Positions 33,895 to 46,319 of a stretch of DNA of 64,000 nt are shown one piece after another. This stretch comes from Perognathus longimembris pacificus (lineage: Eukaryota > Chordata > Mammalia > Rodentia > Heteromyidae): positions 74,667,800 through 74,731,799 of the forward strand of contig NC_063164.1 of assembly GCF_023159225.1 (NCBI RefSeq), written 5' to 3'. Within the stretch, counting starts at the first letter, position 1, and each line of letters starts with the position of its first letter. The position numbers and the translations under genes are program-made. The notes under the pieces are model-generated. The model saw only the letters and a list, made by a program, of their open reading frames with translations, searched no databases and was not told the DNA's origin.

Positions 33895-35850
33895 TTAGAT
33901 TGGAAATGCCAATCTACAAGCACCTGTGAACATCGTTTAAGACCCAAAGCAGACCTTATCAAGCACTGTTTTATTAATCTTAGAAGTTCACAATTATATA
34001 CAGATAATATAAAATCAAGCTTGGGTCCCCAGTGAATACAATTTTAATATAATGACCAACCTGAGCACTGTATTCAGTAGTTACTCATTTACCATTATAA
34101 TCCTATGAGCAATTTTTGTTCTTATATTTAGTTCTTTTTGGACTGGTTGGATTTCTCTATGAACCCTTTTGATTCACTCGGAATGAACAGGGATACCCTC
34201 TATCCAATAACCAGGGGTCAATGGCATCTGAAGGTCTTGGAAGTAAATTTAGGAGGGTAAGTTAGGGTGAGTGAAGTGAATAGAGTAAAATGAATGAGGG
34301 GTGGGGTGATGATTTTGGTTTAGTTTCAGTGAAGTGGAAAGGTGGAGAGGAGTAGAATCACTGGAAAGAATCAGGTTAAAATGGTAGACAATGGAGAGTC
34401 AGCAGAAAAGAGTAAAGGAGTTAGCCAAAGGAAAGTAATTTTAAAGAAAGAAAATGTGAAAAAAAGAAACAAAAAAAATTCAGAAAAACAACACACAAAA
34501 AAAATTACTGGAAAAAAATAAAACAAACAAATAAAGACAGAAAACAAAAAACAACTCAAAAATGGAATATAAAATAAATAAATAAATAAGTTTTTTAAAT
34601 GTTAAAAAAAAAGGAGTCTTCCTTATTTGGGTGGGCTCTTTCCAGTCTCTGATTTCCTTGGGATGGTCTACAGTCTATTTTCCTGATGCTTGGCTGGTTT
34701 GATTTGCTTTCAGTTTGCAGGGGGTGGATCTGCTCTGATCCTCCTCCCCGGTTAGTTAAATCCTGGGGCTCGCACAGCTTGCAAGTAGGATTTGGGTTGC
34801 CTCTGTACTTGGGGGATGTTGAACAGTCTCAGGAACCATGGCTCCTCCCGTCTGCTGTGGGGCCAGTGCCTTTAATGCCTGGCTATGAATAGGCTGAGGA
34901 CTCAGCAAGGCGAGATGCCTCATGCCTTGTTTACCTGGCTGAGAGTCACTTGTCCTGGGGAAGTTCCTCCCTCCTGGGCGAGTTGACCTTCTCCTGGGCA
35001 GAGCGGGCTGTGGAATTCAGCTCGGCGTGCTGGTGGTAGTTGGGAGATGGGTGTCCTCTGTAACTGGGCCGTTTATCTGTCTCGAGAACTGTTTACTCTC
35101 TTGTCTGATTGTTACATGCTGCCAGTAGCTGCTGGCTGCTTTCAGTTTGATTTTAGAATTTCTGGCTGCTGGAGAGTCAACAGCCACACCAACAGCAGGT
35201 CAGGTCAGGGCAGGGCAGGTCACCTTTGGCTGCGTTTACCTGAGCCTCAGTCCAGGAAGAGATCCTCCCACATGGGCAGGGGACCTTCTCCAGTGTGGAG
35301 CTGGCTCTCACCTTTCAGTCACTCTTGCTCTTTTCAAAGATAGCCCCTTTGTCCTTGTTTCCCCTGGCCCACTTTAGTTCCAGTCTGCTCTGACTGGGTT
35401 GATGCCAGTCAAATATGGTGCTTTGCTCTGGCAGTGGGGGAAGGGCTAGCTTCCAGATGCTGTTCTGTGGGCACGAGTAAAAATGTCTTTTGTGGGGTAC
35501 TCACACTTTCTATGCGATTTCGGCCTATCCGTGCTCAGCCTGCTATCCGCATCTGTCTGCCGCTGTCTAGCAGATTTCTTCTTGGTCACTTCTGTGTGCT
35601 TTAGGTGGGTGGAATGCAGGGGTCTGTGCTGGTGCCAGCGTGGCAGTGGGATGCCACCTGGAGCTTAAATCTGTGTTTGTAGGCCAGCTTAGTCAATTTT
35701 TCCTTTCTGGCCAGAATCCTTATACTGTTATAATTTACTTGGGCTGTCTTTCTAGGAATAAAAGTTTCTCTGCAGTGGTAAAACTGGGATGTTGGAGGGA
35801 GCTTAGCTAGGGCTCTGCTGCTCCTCCTCTATCTTCCTGGAAGTCAGCGA
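33895..35850 (-). promoter_or_regulatory. L1 5'UTR (internal promoter region)
   Basis: This 1.95-kb block is GC-rich in its 5' half (34620-35850) and T-rich on the L1 strand near 34440-34600. In L1s the 5'UTR holds the internal Pol II promoter. The minus-strand start near 35845 reads AGGAAGATAGAGG, which may be a decayed form of the AAGATGGC start motif seen at the L1 beginning at 63592. A small GGTCAGGTCAGGGCAGGGCA-type tandem lies at about 35197-35222. The plus-strand frames of 98 and 76 codons in the GC-rich part (35047-35377) look like by-products of composition. Confidence 0.75.
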
Positions 35851-35851
35851 G

Positions 35852-36365
35852 TACATTTCTTATCAAACTTGTTACCTCCTCCCTCATTTTTCTCCTACCT
35901 TCCCAGCCCTCTCCAGTTGTACAGTTGGTTTACAGCATATAATTTTGTAAATATTGCTGCTATATTGTTTCACCTTTTGTCTCTCCATTTTGATGTTGCC
36001 CTTCCCTTTCCTACTTCTGATAAACATATACAAACACGTGGTACCAAAATCAGTTACAATGACTTCAGGGGTAAAATCATGGGGAAGAAAGACAAAAGAA
36101 AATGGCATAATGTCACATGGTATATTGAACATAACAACAACAATAAACCACTTATTTCCATAACTTGGAAAAATACCATACTAAGTGAAGTAAGGCAGAC
36201 CCAAGGAAACAGACACCTATGGTTTCTTTCACTGGTAATAATTAGTACACATCTAGGATAGTCCAGCCAAAAATCACAATAACGCAGTAGCTATGTGCAT
36301 ATGAATACATAAGATGATGCTAAGTGCAATGAACTCCAAGTTATGGAAATACAAGATTTTAAAAG
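35852..36365. mobile_element. 5'-inverted (twin-primed) L1 tail
   Basis: 35852 to about 36168 is antisense L1 3'UTR (GTTACCTCCTCCCTCATT to TTTCCATAACTTGG). From about 36175 it switches to sense (CTAAGTGAAGTAAGGCAGAC), runs through the ORF2 end into the 3'UTR and stops at CCAAGTTATGGAAATACAAG, the same point of the L1 at which the antisense half stopped. The extreme 3' end is missing at the left, where it meets the full-length L1. Confidence 0.8.
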
Positions 36366-36376
36366 TCAGTGAAATT

Positions 36377-36583
36377 ATTTTTTTCAGTGATGGGGCTTGA
36401 ACTCTGTACCTGGGTGCTGTCTCTGACTTTCTCAGCTCAAATCTACTGCTCAACCACTTGAGCCACAGCAGCAGCCACTTCTGGTTTCCTGGTGAATAAT
36501 TTGACTTTCATGCTAAGGCTGGCTTTGAAACACCATCCTCAGATCTCAGTCTCCTGATTAGCTAGTGTTACATATGCCCAGCA
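36377..36583 (-). mobile_element. B1-like/Geo dimeric SINE
   Basis: Antisense Geo (AACCACTTGAGCCACAGCAG) followed by antisense B1-like (GGCTGGCTTTGAAACACC, CCTCAGATCTCAGTCTCCTG). Flanked by TCAGTGAAATT at 36366-36376 and 36584-36594, a clear 11-bp target duplication. It inserted at the edge of the preceding L1. Confidence 0.9.
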
Positions 36584-36594
36584 TCAGTGAAATT

Positions 36595-38284
36595 CTTGAT
36601 ATTTGAAGAGTGGAGAATATGTCTGCTGGTATTAATCAGTAAATTGAATGTTCTCCCATCTCTCTTCCTCAGCTTTATGTCTAAAGCAGTCCTGTTGTGT
36701 TTGAAATTCTTCAGGACCAAGGATTGACTAGCTGCAGCTTTAATTCAGTATTTCATGGTTGGTTTAGTCTTTGAATCAAGATAAGCTGCTGAGATAAGGC
36801 AGGGAATGTCCTAATTCACAGAAATTAGACTACTCTGCTTTTTGAGAGATGAGACATTGACATTAGGTTGGATGGCCAGCTCGTGGACCATAGACAATGC
36901 TACCATTTTGGAAGATGATACTTTTCCCTGCTTAGGAAATTCAGTGGCAGATTTGGTTTACCATGGAAAGTTTTTTGGGTTTTCAGATAGGCCTATACTT
37001 TAATGTTTTATTTGCAAAAGGAAGTGTGACTAGCTCCTGTCACTAGTGTAAACATAGACATCACTGGGTTGGGTGGTGGATTTTTGGTCATAAACAAGCC
37101 TGCTTGCTTGCTTCTACATCCTTCCCTGTCTTGCCATAGAGATCCAGACACTGAGCTTATTTTCTTCCACAGCTCCTTCCCTTTCTTTTTGGATAAAGAT
37201 AAAGAGGTTGGTTGAGCTTTAGCCACATGACTTGCTTCCTTCTTAATCCTTCCTTTGTATTAGGATACAGACTAAATTCCAAGCAGTTCAATCACCTGCT
37301 GGTCTGGGTTACATGTGGGAATCTTCAATTATCTCATTTGGCCAAAAGTTTTCTCTGGGTTTAAATGTGTTTTACTCCATGTATGGGGTGCCTGTAAAGC
37401 AATTTCAGGACTGAATATTGTTGCATCTATGTCTTATTGACCCACATCTGTGGTCATTGTTTAGCCTTGGATGGTGTGTTACAGATGCCTGTTAACTCTG
37501 AATCTATCCTATCCTTGCCATCTATATAGTTACTTAGTTCACAATCTGGTTTCTCCAGGTGACTCTTAATTGAAAAAAAACAAACAAACCAAAAAACAAA
37601 GAATCAAAAAAGGCTGGTTGGGATGTCTATAGATGGAGCACATTTGTGCATATAAGTTCTGAGTAAACTTTCTCTGATTCTTTTAGAGACTTAGATATTA
37701 GTGTTATTTTTCTCTAGATAATATCTGTTCTTTCCCTGTGCGCCTCACTAGCTTACTAACTTGCCTCCTCTTTTTGCAGCCACATACCTTTGGGTTTTAT
37801 TTCTGGTTCATAGAAAAGGGAGAGTAGTGTCTGTCAGTAATCTGCTATCTTGAAAAGTCCTCTGAGAGAGTTTTGTAAAAATTAAAGACTTATTAAATGA
37901 ATTATTTCAACCTGGTTTCATTACTCAGTGCTTTAGTATTAAAGACAGCACCACTTCTTATTTCTCATTTGAAGCATTAAAGTTCTCTGGCCTAGCTCCA
38001 ATTAAAAACAACTTTTATTATTAATAGGATGCAAATGGACAGATAATTCTCATTACAATAATAAACTCAGTGACTTATAAAAGTGATCAACTGTAAGTCC
38101 ATAATCAATAAGTCTTAATGGTAGGGGTGCTATCACTTTGACTCTGTTTGATTTCGCATGTGAATTTGATTTATATCTGCCCAATGTATCTATGATGCTA
38201 TTTGGAATAAATATAATATTTGTTTAAGGCATGTTTGTCTCAAACCAAAATTCAGGAGAATAAGTACACAAACCCAACAAATAG
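36595..38284. other. Unique or old-repeat DNA, possible decayed L1 5'UTR
   Basis: No gene seen. Near 37840-37865 the minus strand reads AGGACTTTTCAAGATAGCAG, which resembles an L1 5' start (AAGATGGC-type), so part of this block may be an old minus-strand L1 5'UTR. This is a weak inference. (TTGC)n-like and C/T-rich patches lie near 37085-37190. Confidence 0.3.
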
Positions 38285-38298
38285 GTTATACAAATTTA

Positions 38299-38526
38299 TT
38301 TTTTTAAATTTATTTTTATTTTTTATTTTTTGGCCATTTCTGGGGCTTGGACTCCAGGCCTGAGCACTGTCCCTGGCTTCCTTTTTGCTCAAGGCTAGCA
38401 CTCTGCCACTTGAGCCACAGTGCCACTTCTGGCCGTTTTCTATATATGTGGTGCTGGGGGAATTGAACCCAGGGCTTCATGTATACAAGGCAAGAGCTCT
38501 TGCCACTAGGCCATATCCACAGCCCT
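38299..38526 (-). mobile_element. IDL-Geo SINE, full length
   Basis: A T-rich tail (38299-38330), then antisense Geo (AAGGCTAGCACTCTGCCACT) and antisense IDL (GAATTGAACCCAGGGCTTC). The 14-bp duplication GTTATACAAATTTA lies at 38285-38298 and 38527-38540. It is the only recent insertion between 36.6 and 48.9 kb. Confidence 0.95.
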
Positions 38527-41500
38527 GTTATACAAATTTAAAGAGAATATTTTCTACTATTCTATAAGAATTTGGCTTTTCTATTTCATCTATTTCATCT
38601 ATCACTTATTCTGTAAAATGAATCTGTACTACTTCCAGCAAATCATTAAGTTGTCAAAGACAGAGTTAAAATAAATCTGTATACTCAAGAAAAATTTTGT
38701 AAGCTATTGCTGTTTGAGCTAGAAACTGTAATAGAGTTTAAGAATTAAAGGATGAATAAAGTATGATCCATACTTTTGTAAAAAGCACTTGGAAAGCAAA
38801 AACAGGTTATTATATAACACTAGTGAGATCTTTCATGATGATAAATGAACAGAGCATAATTAATAATAGAAGAAACAGTAAGGAAGAAAAGTAGGGAAGG
38901 TAAGTCATTGGGTATATGGATGCATGTTCACAGATCCAAGGCATTAGTGTAATTAATAGTATAACCATATAATTGATCATAAAGTTGTATGAGTAGAAAG
39001 CTTTAGATTAATATTATGGAGGTATTTGATTACTGCTGTAAGCTACAGCCCTGATATAACCTTGAAATTTTGTGGCTGAGGAAGGGCAGAGAGAGAGGAA
39101 TAGAGACACTTGGATATCAGGTTCTAGGGTTTTGGGTGCTTAAGTGGAGATAAGCATCTCTGGGATTTTCCTGTTTGGGCTTACTTTGAACTATGATCCA
39201 GGTGTGAGTCACTGGCATCCAGATCAGGAAACGGAAATTTTTATAGAAGATCATGACAGATCATCTGGTTGGGGGTATTATGAATAGCTGGACATGAACC
39301 AGAAAGGCCTGATAGAGGGTTTTAGAAGTAAGAAAGATTTTAAATTGAGTACAAATACTTGAACATACGTAGAATTTAGTACAGAGATTCAGAACTTGGC
39401 ATTATTGTGGTAGATAAAATAACCTTCAATAAAGAGCACAAAGAATAATGGCTTTTCCTATCAAGACAGGAAGTGGTTTGCCTCTAAGTAATAAATATTG
39501 TTAAATGGTTTCAGTCTTACCAGTAATAGTAATTCAAGCTCCTTGTGAACTCTTCCTGTGAAAGTATATAGGGCCAGAAGAGATGGAGGTATGGAAACCA
39601 ATCAAAGGAACTCGTATAAGATGTTAATATAAATTATCAATAAAATAATTATACATAATTAATTATATAAAGCAAAAGAAACAAATGCTACTGTAAGCAC
39701 ATTTGAAACTTGTATGTGAAGATGTCTCAGATACTTTAAGTCCAGCATTTATTAGAAAGTTTCAAGAAAGACCATTATTAGGTGAGAAAGAGGAAATCTC
39801 GAGGCACATAGATTTTGGAGTCAAGTTGATTCTTATGAGTTATGTTTGGTAACTTATTTTGTATGTTTTAAAAATACATGTTTAGGGATAATGTGTTTAA
39901 AAAAACGATGAAGGTAGAAGACACTTGAGCATAATGGCAGGCATTCTTGCTCTATATTTAAATTAATTTATTAGAAATTCATTACTTGATTACATATTAT
40001 AATATAGAGAATGTTTTAATGATTTGATACTATAATCAATTATTTAATAACAGTCCTTTAACTGCTTACATGGAAACCTCAGAAAGATTACACATGGCAA
40101 TTATGGAGTCTAAAAATGCTGATTCAATATCATTACTTTGAATATTATTATAAATATATTTGTGGCTAAATTAGATAAATTGTGGGACATATAATTTTGT
40201 CCTTGGGTGTCCTACTTCAATGGAAATAATCATTAAACTTGATTTTTTATACTTTTTACTTCTTCAGTCTAAATAAATAAATTTCCATATTAAATCAACA
40301 AAAAAATTTATTTACAGTGGAAGAAAATTTACCTTGTATTTGAACTCAATGCCTATTATATAAATAATTGTTTTCTATCTTATACTAAGGAATTATGCTC
40401 TAAAAATTTCCATGACTTTTTTTTTCAGTGTATACTGCCTCTTCTCCATCTCTGCTAACTATCCCTTTACTCTAAGCAGTGACCCTTCTTTTTATTGTTT
40501 GGTTGTCTATGATGACAATATGGAAATATTTTCTTATTCAGTAGTCCTTTGCTAATGATTTGAAGGTGTAATTGTACAGGGAATGTTTCTGAGTAGATAT
40601 TTTGACAGCACAGCCAAAAATTGCCCCCAGGGTAACAATTCAGTATAGTCTATTCTTGTTTTAGGATTTGAAGAAGACTGAGACTTCTTTATGTTTTATT
40701 TTGTAAAATAACAGACAAAAAATCTAAGGAAATGAACTTATACTGAAAAAAAATACTTTACATCTCTGACTAAAATAATCATGGGAGGAGTAGAGGGTAA
40801 TATGTTAATGACATGAGTGTTTATCACACTTATTATGGCTTTGTAATTTAAGTATCATACTTAGACGTATAAATATAATCTGTGATGTACATAATGTACA
40901 TTCTTACTGTTGAATAATCAGATTTATTATCTGATAACACAAATGTTATTTGTGCTTTATATTCTAAGATGGCATACAAAGTACCAAGAAAAATAATTTA
41001 TGAGAAATATTGAAAGATTTTAATTCCTTGTTTCCTTTGATATTTTTCTTAAATAGAATATGTAAGCAATGCAGCCATATGTAAAACACATTTCAGTTTA
41101 TGTTTATTCTGCTTTTTATTGCACATTTGAAAATTAATAATTCAATGTTCTAATATTAGCTGTCATCTTAGCTGTGATAAAATTAATAATTCATCAAAAT
41201 GATATCAAACAAATGGTGCCTTTTTTGTGTTCTGGATGAGAAATAGTCCTCTCAGCATTGAGAAAGTACAATTGGAAAATTTATTTTCTTTATTGTGAGT
41301 AAAATAATATTTAATCATTTAAGCTATAATTTTAATGCACTTGTTTTAAATATAGAAATCTGCATATATCACAACTGATGCTAAGAAAATAACCTTCCTC
41401 GGTTACAGAAGCTTCTTTTTACCCTTACTTGGATCTTGGCAGAAAAGCTTTCTTCAGGAAAAAAAAATACAATAAAGGAATCATGTTTTGGGAAAGTTGA

Positions 41501-41723
41501 ATATAAATGAAGTGATTTCTTCTTTGCTTCTGGATGACGCACTCTGCCTTTTCACAGGGTAGAATTCAGAGTCTGTATAAAGCAAGTGCAAAGGAATCAA
41601 CAGTGAGAAGAGGGAACATTTTTTCCTTCCTAATATTATTTCCCTAAACATATTTAAACAAATTTTACATTAAAATGTATGACCTGAGTGTTAAGTACTT
41701 ATGATTACTTAAAAATGTTTGCT

Positions 41724-41870
41724 TAGCCAGGCACCAGTGGTTTACTCCTATAACCCTAGCTACTCAGGAGGTTGAGCTCTTAGAATCTTGGTTCAAAGTC
41801 AGCTTTGGCAGAGAAGTCCCAGAGTTTGTTATTTTGAGATTTCCAGAATCAAAGAGGTAATGAAAGTTGC
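41724..41870 (+). mobile_element. B1-like SINE remnant
   Basis: The 7SL/B1-like head AGCCAGGCACCAGTGGTTTA, then CCTAGCTACTCAGGAGGTTG and GGTTCAAAGTCAGC. The right half is not clearly preserved. Confidence 0.65.
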
Positions 41871-43319
41871 AATCTACCCTGGGTTGAACAGATAGATCTT
41901 CTAATTCTAATATTAAACATGTCATTAAGAGCTCCTTTTACTCTTGATTTAGATGGTAAATAAAATGTTGGCACAATGCACATATTTCTCTGTAAAGAGT
42001 ATGTGATTATTGTGTGTCAGGGAAATATAACTCCCAACTTAAGAAAGAGCATGTTTGTGATTCATATTAGATCAGGGTCATAAGTTAACAACAAATTTCT
42101 GTGCCTTGAAGTAAGTATGTTCTTGCTTTCCTTCAGTTCCTCTAGCGATGCCAGTGTCAATTTCCCTGGATTCCTCTATTCCTTAATTCATTCTATCAGT
42201 TTGTGTTTGTATTATTCAAAAGAATTTATACTTCAAACTCACTAACATTACCAGTATAGTTCTTCAGAGAGCCCATGATCCTATTAGGAATTGTTACCTA
42301 ATTTCAGTGAATCAACAAGTGCAAAGACCCTAATAAGTCAATAAATAGGAAGAATATGAGTTACTTAAAACAAAGGAATCTACTATCTTCCTTTCTCTTA
42401 GTGTTTTATGAAATTTAAGTAGAAGTCTTCATGGTAAAGAAAAACAGTTCTTATTTTTCCTTTTCTGATAAACACTGTTCATGTAATAACACACTTACAA
42501 GTTTTCATTTATAACATTTTTATTTCATCAAACATTGAGTTCATGGTAGTTGGAAGATGCTATGGTTTTAACGTCCCCATCCAGAACGCACGTTCAAATT
42601 GTAATAGATTTAAGTGATGATACCTTTAAGTGATAATTTGATGTTAAAGGTTTGGCCTTCTTGATTGAATTAAGTTCTTTATCCTGAAAATGGATAAGTT
42701 GTCATTGGAGTGAGTTTTGATAGAATGAGAAGTGTACCCAGATTTCTTTCCTCTGGCTCTTGTAACCTCACTTCATCTTTTGATAAGTTACAGAGAGTAA
42801 AGGCACTCACAAGGTAATAGTTTCTTGCATTTGGATTTCCCAGCATCCAGAACCACAAGTTAACTATATAAAAAGAACAGCTAGGGCAGTAGGATGTAAG
42901 GCTTTATGCAAAAGATTTCTTAGTGTTTAGAAAATGATGGCATTCTGTAATATTGAAGGTTTGGTTTTAAGTTTTTATATAATATCTGATTCCTCGGTAT
43001 ATCTTTTTCTATGATTATTTCCTAACAAAAAATTTTAATTTCTATAAATATTCTTATTAATGTAAGCATGAACTGTCTATCTCATCTGAAATATATAGCT
43101 GATCCTCACTTAGAAACAAAATTTGCTTAGAACCACAATGTCTCTCTTGAGATGTGATCACAACAATTATCCCTTTAACTCGTATATATTTTGCAATACT
43201 TCCATTTGTAGTTTATTACATATATTTCTGAATATTTCTCAGTTATTGCATTTTAAGTGAGAGAGAACCTGGGGCACAGAGATGGTAGTCTTTTGTTTGT
43301 TTGCATGTTGTTGTTTTTT

Positions 43320-43478
43320 ACCTTTAAGACTACCACTTGAGCCACAGCTCCACTTATGCCTTTTTGGTGGTTAATTGGAGCTGAGTCTCACAGACATTTT
43401 TGCCCAGAGTTGCTTCAATCTATGGTCTTTAGATTTTAGCCCTAATTAGCTAAGATTACAAGCTACTAGCAACCAGCT
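43320..43478 (-). mobile_element. B1-like/Geo SINE remnant
   Basis: Antisense Geo piece (ACTACCACTTGAGCCACAGC), linker TGGTTAATTGGAGCTGAGTC and a decayed antisense B1-like half (TTTTAGCCCTAATTAGCTAA). A TTTG-rich tail precedes it. Confidence 0.65.
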
Positions 43479-44559
43479 AGTAGTGCAGTTTTATGTTTGT
43501 TGTTGTCATTTTCTCATGTACTTCTGTACTTATAAGTAGACATCAATAGATGTTAAGCAGCTCTGTGGTATCTGGACCTGATTTGAGGAGCTGAAAGCCC
43601 TGTGAATCCAAAGGCAGAAAGTATAGTTTTAAAACACAGAAACAACAAAAATCCATGTTTCCTCAATTAACAATTTGTGCATCTATATATTATATACCGT
43701 TGATTGCAAATGAACTTTAAGGAAGATTAAGAAATAAGCAAGCCAAGCACTTTATAGATATTTCTTAGGAATGATATTTTAATTGAGGTTGGGTTAAAAG
43801 TTAAGCAAACCTTAATGTCAAGGTTTCATTTGTTTCTGTTCCCATCAACGAAAGACAAATGAAAGGTAAAATGATGAAAGAATTTTGGTAGCTAATAATA
43901 AGAAATGATTGAAAAACATTTGTCTCATTGAGACAGGAACATTGTAGTTGTATATTAGGTAGCATATGATCTTAGGACAACTATTCAGAATTAATTCTCC
44001 TTTATAACTTTAGAGGAAATAATATCTGGCAATACTTGAATCTGATAAGTTAAATTTGCTAAGGAAATTGCAAAATTATAAACTTCTTTATCAGATATTT
44101 TCCCTTTTATCATGCATGTTTATATATTGGGTTTTACTTTTGTTAGTATCAAAATCTATTGATTCACAAGATAAATATTAACCTGACCTTGCCTTCACCT
44201 CATTTTATATCTATTCTTAAGTCAGTAAATCTAGAAACTTATCTACAGCAGTCAATGTTAGTTTAAAATTCCTAAAATAACAGCTTGTTATAAGGTAATA
44301 ATTCAGTATTTTATAGTTTTGGAATTAAATAAATAGAAAGGCAATACAACTTACCAACTTGACAGATAAAACTATTTGTGTGTTTTTGGTTCCAAATACA
44401 ATAATCTCACTTTTGCCTAGGAGTATCTTCTAATCTCCACCCAAAGTGTTGAAATATTTTATTATGCTTGCTGGTGGCATTGAACACCAATGCTTTGTTT
44501 TGATTATAATTATAATTAAACTATGTAATTATTCTACAAATTAATGATGTCTTCTGTTT

Positions 44560-44578
44560 GTCTCAGGTCCCCTGAGAC
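44560..44578. repeat. Perfect 8-bp-arm inverted repeat
   Basis: GTCTCAGG (44560-44567), spacer TCC, then CCTGAGAC (44571-44578). It lies in unique DNA and could be a dimeric binding site or chance. Confidence 0.8.
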
Positions 44579-45443
44579 TAAATTCTACCCAGAGGTATAA
44601 TAAATAAAGTCAACAGGCACACTGGACTTTAGAAGTTAAAGGCAATAGTCCACTTGTCTCCTCATTTATCAGCTTGTTTTTATCTTTTCAAAGTCTAGGA
44701 GATATAAAACCACAGGTCAAGATTTGCATATATTTATACTATGCATAAATGAGGCAAGCTTAATGAGGCAAGGGTCTGGTTCCTACCAATGCAATGGTTT
44801 TCACAATGTGTTACACTTTTTAAGGCCACAGAACTCATCTTTCACTTAGACTATTTCCCAGTGATTTAGGGGATGGATGTCATACTCATGCTTCAGAATT
44901 CCAGAATGAAACCTCCCAAAATGTTAAAAAAATAGTTTAGGTTTAATTTTCCACGTAAGAATGAAAATATATTGTGTTTGCAAACTACAGTTTGAAAATA
45001 ACTAATACCCAGTTATGTTCCAAGGAAATAGATGGGAATATTAAAATATATTTAAGCAGAAATCTATTTTGAGATTGAGTTTAAATGTCATGGGAATAGA
45101 TGATGAGTTCAAGATGAAAATATATTCAGGATATTGCTTCATCAGTTAAAAATAATACTACTATAGAATGATATTTCAAAGCATAAAGCAGAAGAGAAAT
45201 TATAAATAACCTTATTAAGGCTTTCATTCATCCCAATGAATGATTATCTAAGTATAGATAAATCATATACATTGGCCCAAATTGTCAAGGATACACGGAT
45301 ACTTGAGAAAATCCTAAAAGCTCATTTGAAATCATACTAATTAACATTACAATCTGAAGTATGAGAGAACAGAAATCATATTTTGTTATATTCTTATCAG
45401 AATGTGTATGTCTGTATGATATACTGTGTGTATTTGTGACTTT

Positions 45444-45519
45444 ATAAATTTTTATGCTTACCTTAAAAATATAATTTTTTTAAAAATATAAATTTTTTAA
45501 GGTAAGCATAAAAATTTAT
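45444..45519. repeat. Long near-perfect palindrome, 26-bp arms
   Basis: Left arm 45444-45469 (inner part includes TTATGCTTACCTTAAAAA) and right arm 45494-45519 (TTTTTAAGGTAAGCATAA) are perfect reverse complements. The 24-bp A/T loop between them is itself partly self-complementary. The arms include GC positions, so this is not simple AT repeat. No transposon ends or duplications flank it. Confidence 0.95.
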
Positions 45520-46319
45520 CACCAATTTTATTCTACATTAACAATTGTCAGTGTCTTATCACAAAATCTGTGTTTGAAATAAATTTAGCAAATAAAATAC
45601 CTATGAATCTTTATTACTAAATGACATGTTTTATGATTTAATATAATGAGAGTTGAGGTTATAAAAACAATCCATATAGGTAAATAAAATAAAATAAATA
45701 TCAGAAATATTTTTTGCTTATTAACTTCTAATTCTACTGTTTTTACAACTTGCCAAATTTTTTATATCCTGTTTCTTATTGTCCATGCTGTCTCCTAGAT
45801 CCTGTTTATACTGAAATTGTTACCTTAAGAAGTATTTATAAAGATAAGTACTTGAAAAACAATCTATTCAAAAAGAGATGTCTGGCAATTACCAAAATGT
45901 AATTAATAATTATTATTGATATATTAGAAATTGAATGGCATTATTTTGTGATGTTTCATTTGCTTTTTGTACTAACTCATGTCCATAAGGATAAAAACAG
46001 TTCATGGAAAAATCCCTCCTCTAATTATTCAACTCTCTCCTCTCATTCATCTGAGAACTTGAAAATGGTGATAGAGAGAGAGACACACACACAGTTATTT
46101 CCAGTGAGCTGGCATTTGAAATTCAAGAAAAATGAATTCACTTACCTAGGATTTTTTTTTCATATTTTTGTAGTGAGTTTTGGTTAACAGAGTACTGCTT
46201 ACAGTATCTCTCATTTGTGTAAGTGAAAAACAACTATGTTTTTATTACTTAAAATATTACAAAAAGGTACAATATGCTAAAAATGTGCAGTGAACAAATA
46301 TCATCTGTACAGACTGGAA

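Larger units (their letters stand above)
28400..35850 (-). mobile_element. Structurally full-length L1 (about 7.45 kb), inactivated
   Basis: All parts are present on the minus strand: a GC-rich 5'UTR (about 33895-35850), ORF1 (about 32790-33894), ORF2 (about 28905-32690) and a 3'UTR with G-rich tract (28400-28904), ending TCAATTTGACAATAAC. The 5' start reads CCAGGAAGATAGAGGAGG, in the manner of an L1 start motif. Many stops and frameshifts in both ORFs rule out activity. It abuts another, inverted L1 tail at 35852, and I saw no clean target duplication. Confidence 0.9.
38541..46160. other. Repeat-poor unique interval (about 7.6 kb)
   Basis: No gene, L1 or LTR recognised. Only two old SINE remnants (41724-41870, 43320-43478) interrupt it. 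Composition is AT-rich with ordinary complexity. I see no splice-linked open frames that suggest exons, and no single frame long enough to argue for one. Confidence 0.5.

Noticed and set aside
35047..35377. Plus-strand frames of 98 and 76 codons antisense to the L1 5'UTR
   Set aside because: Their position recalls the primate antisense ORF0, but that is primate-specific. The frames here overlap each other in GC-rich DNA and show no shared start or motif.
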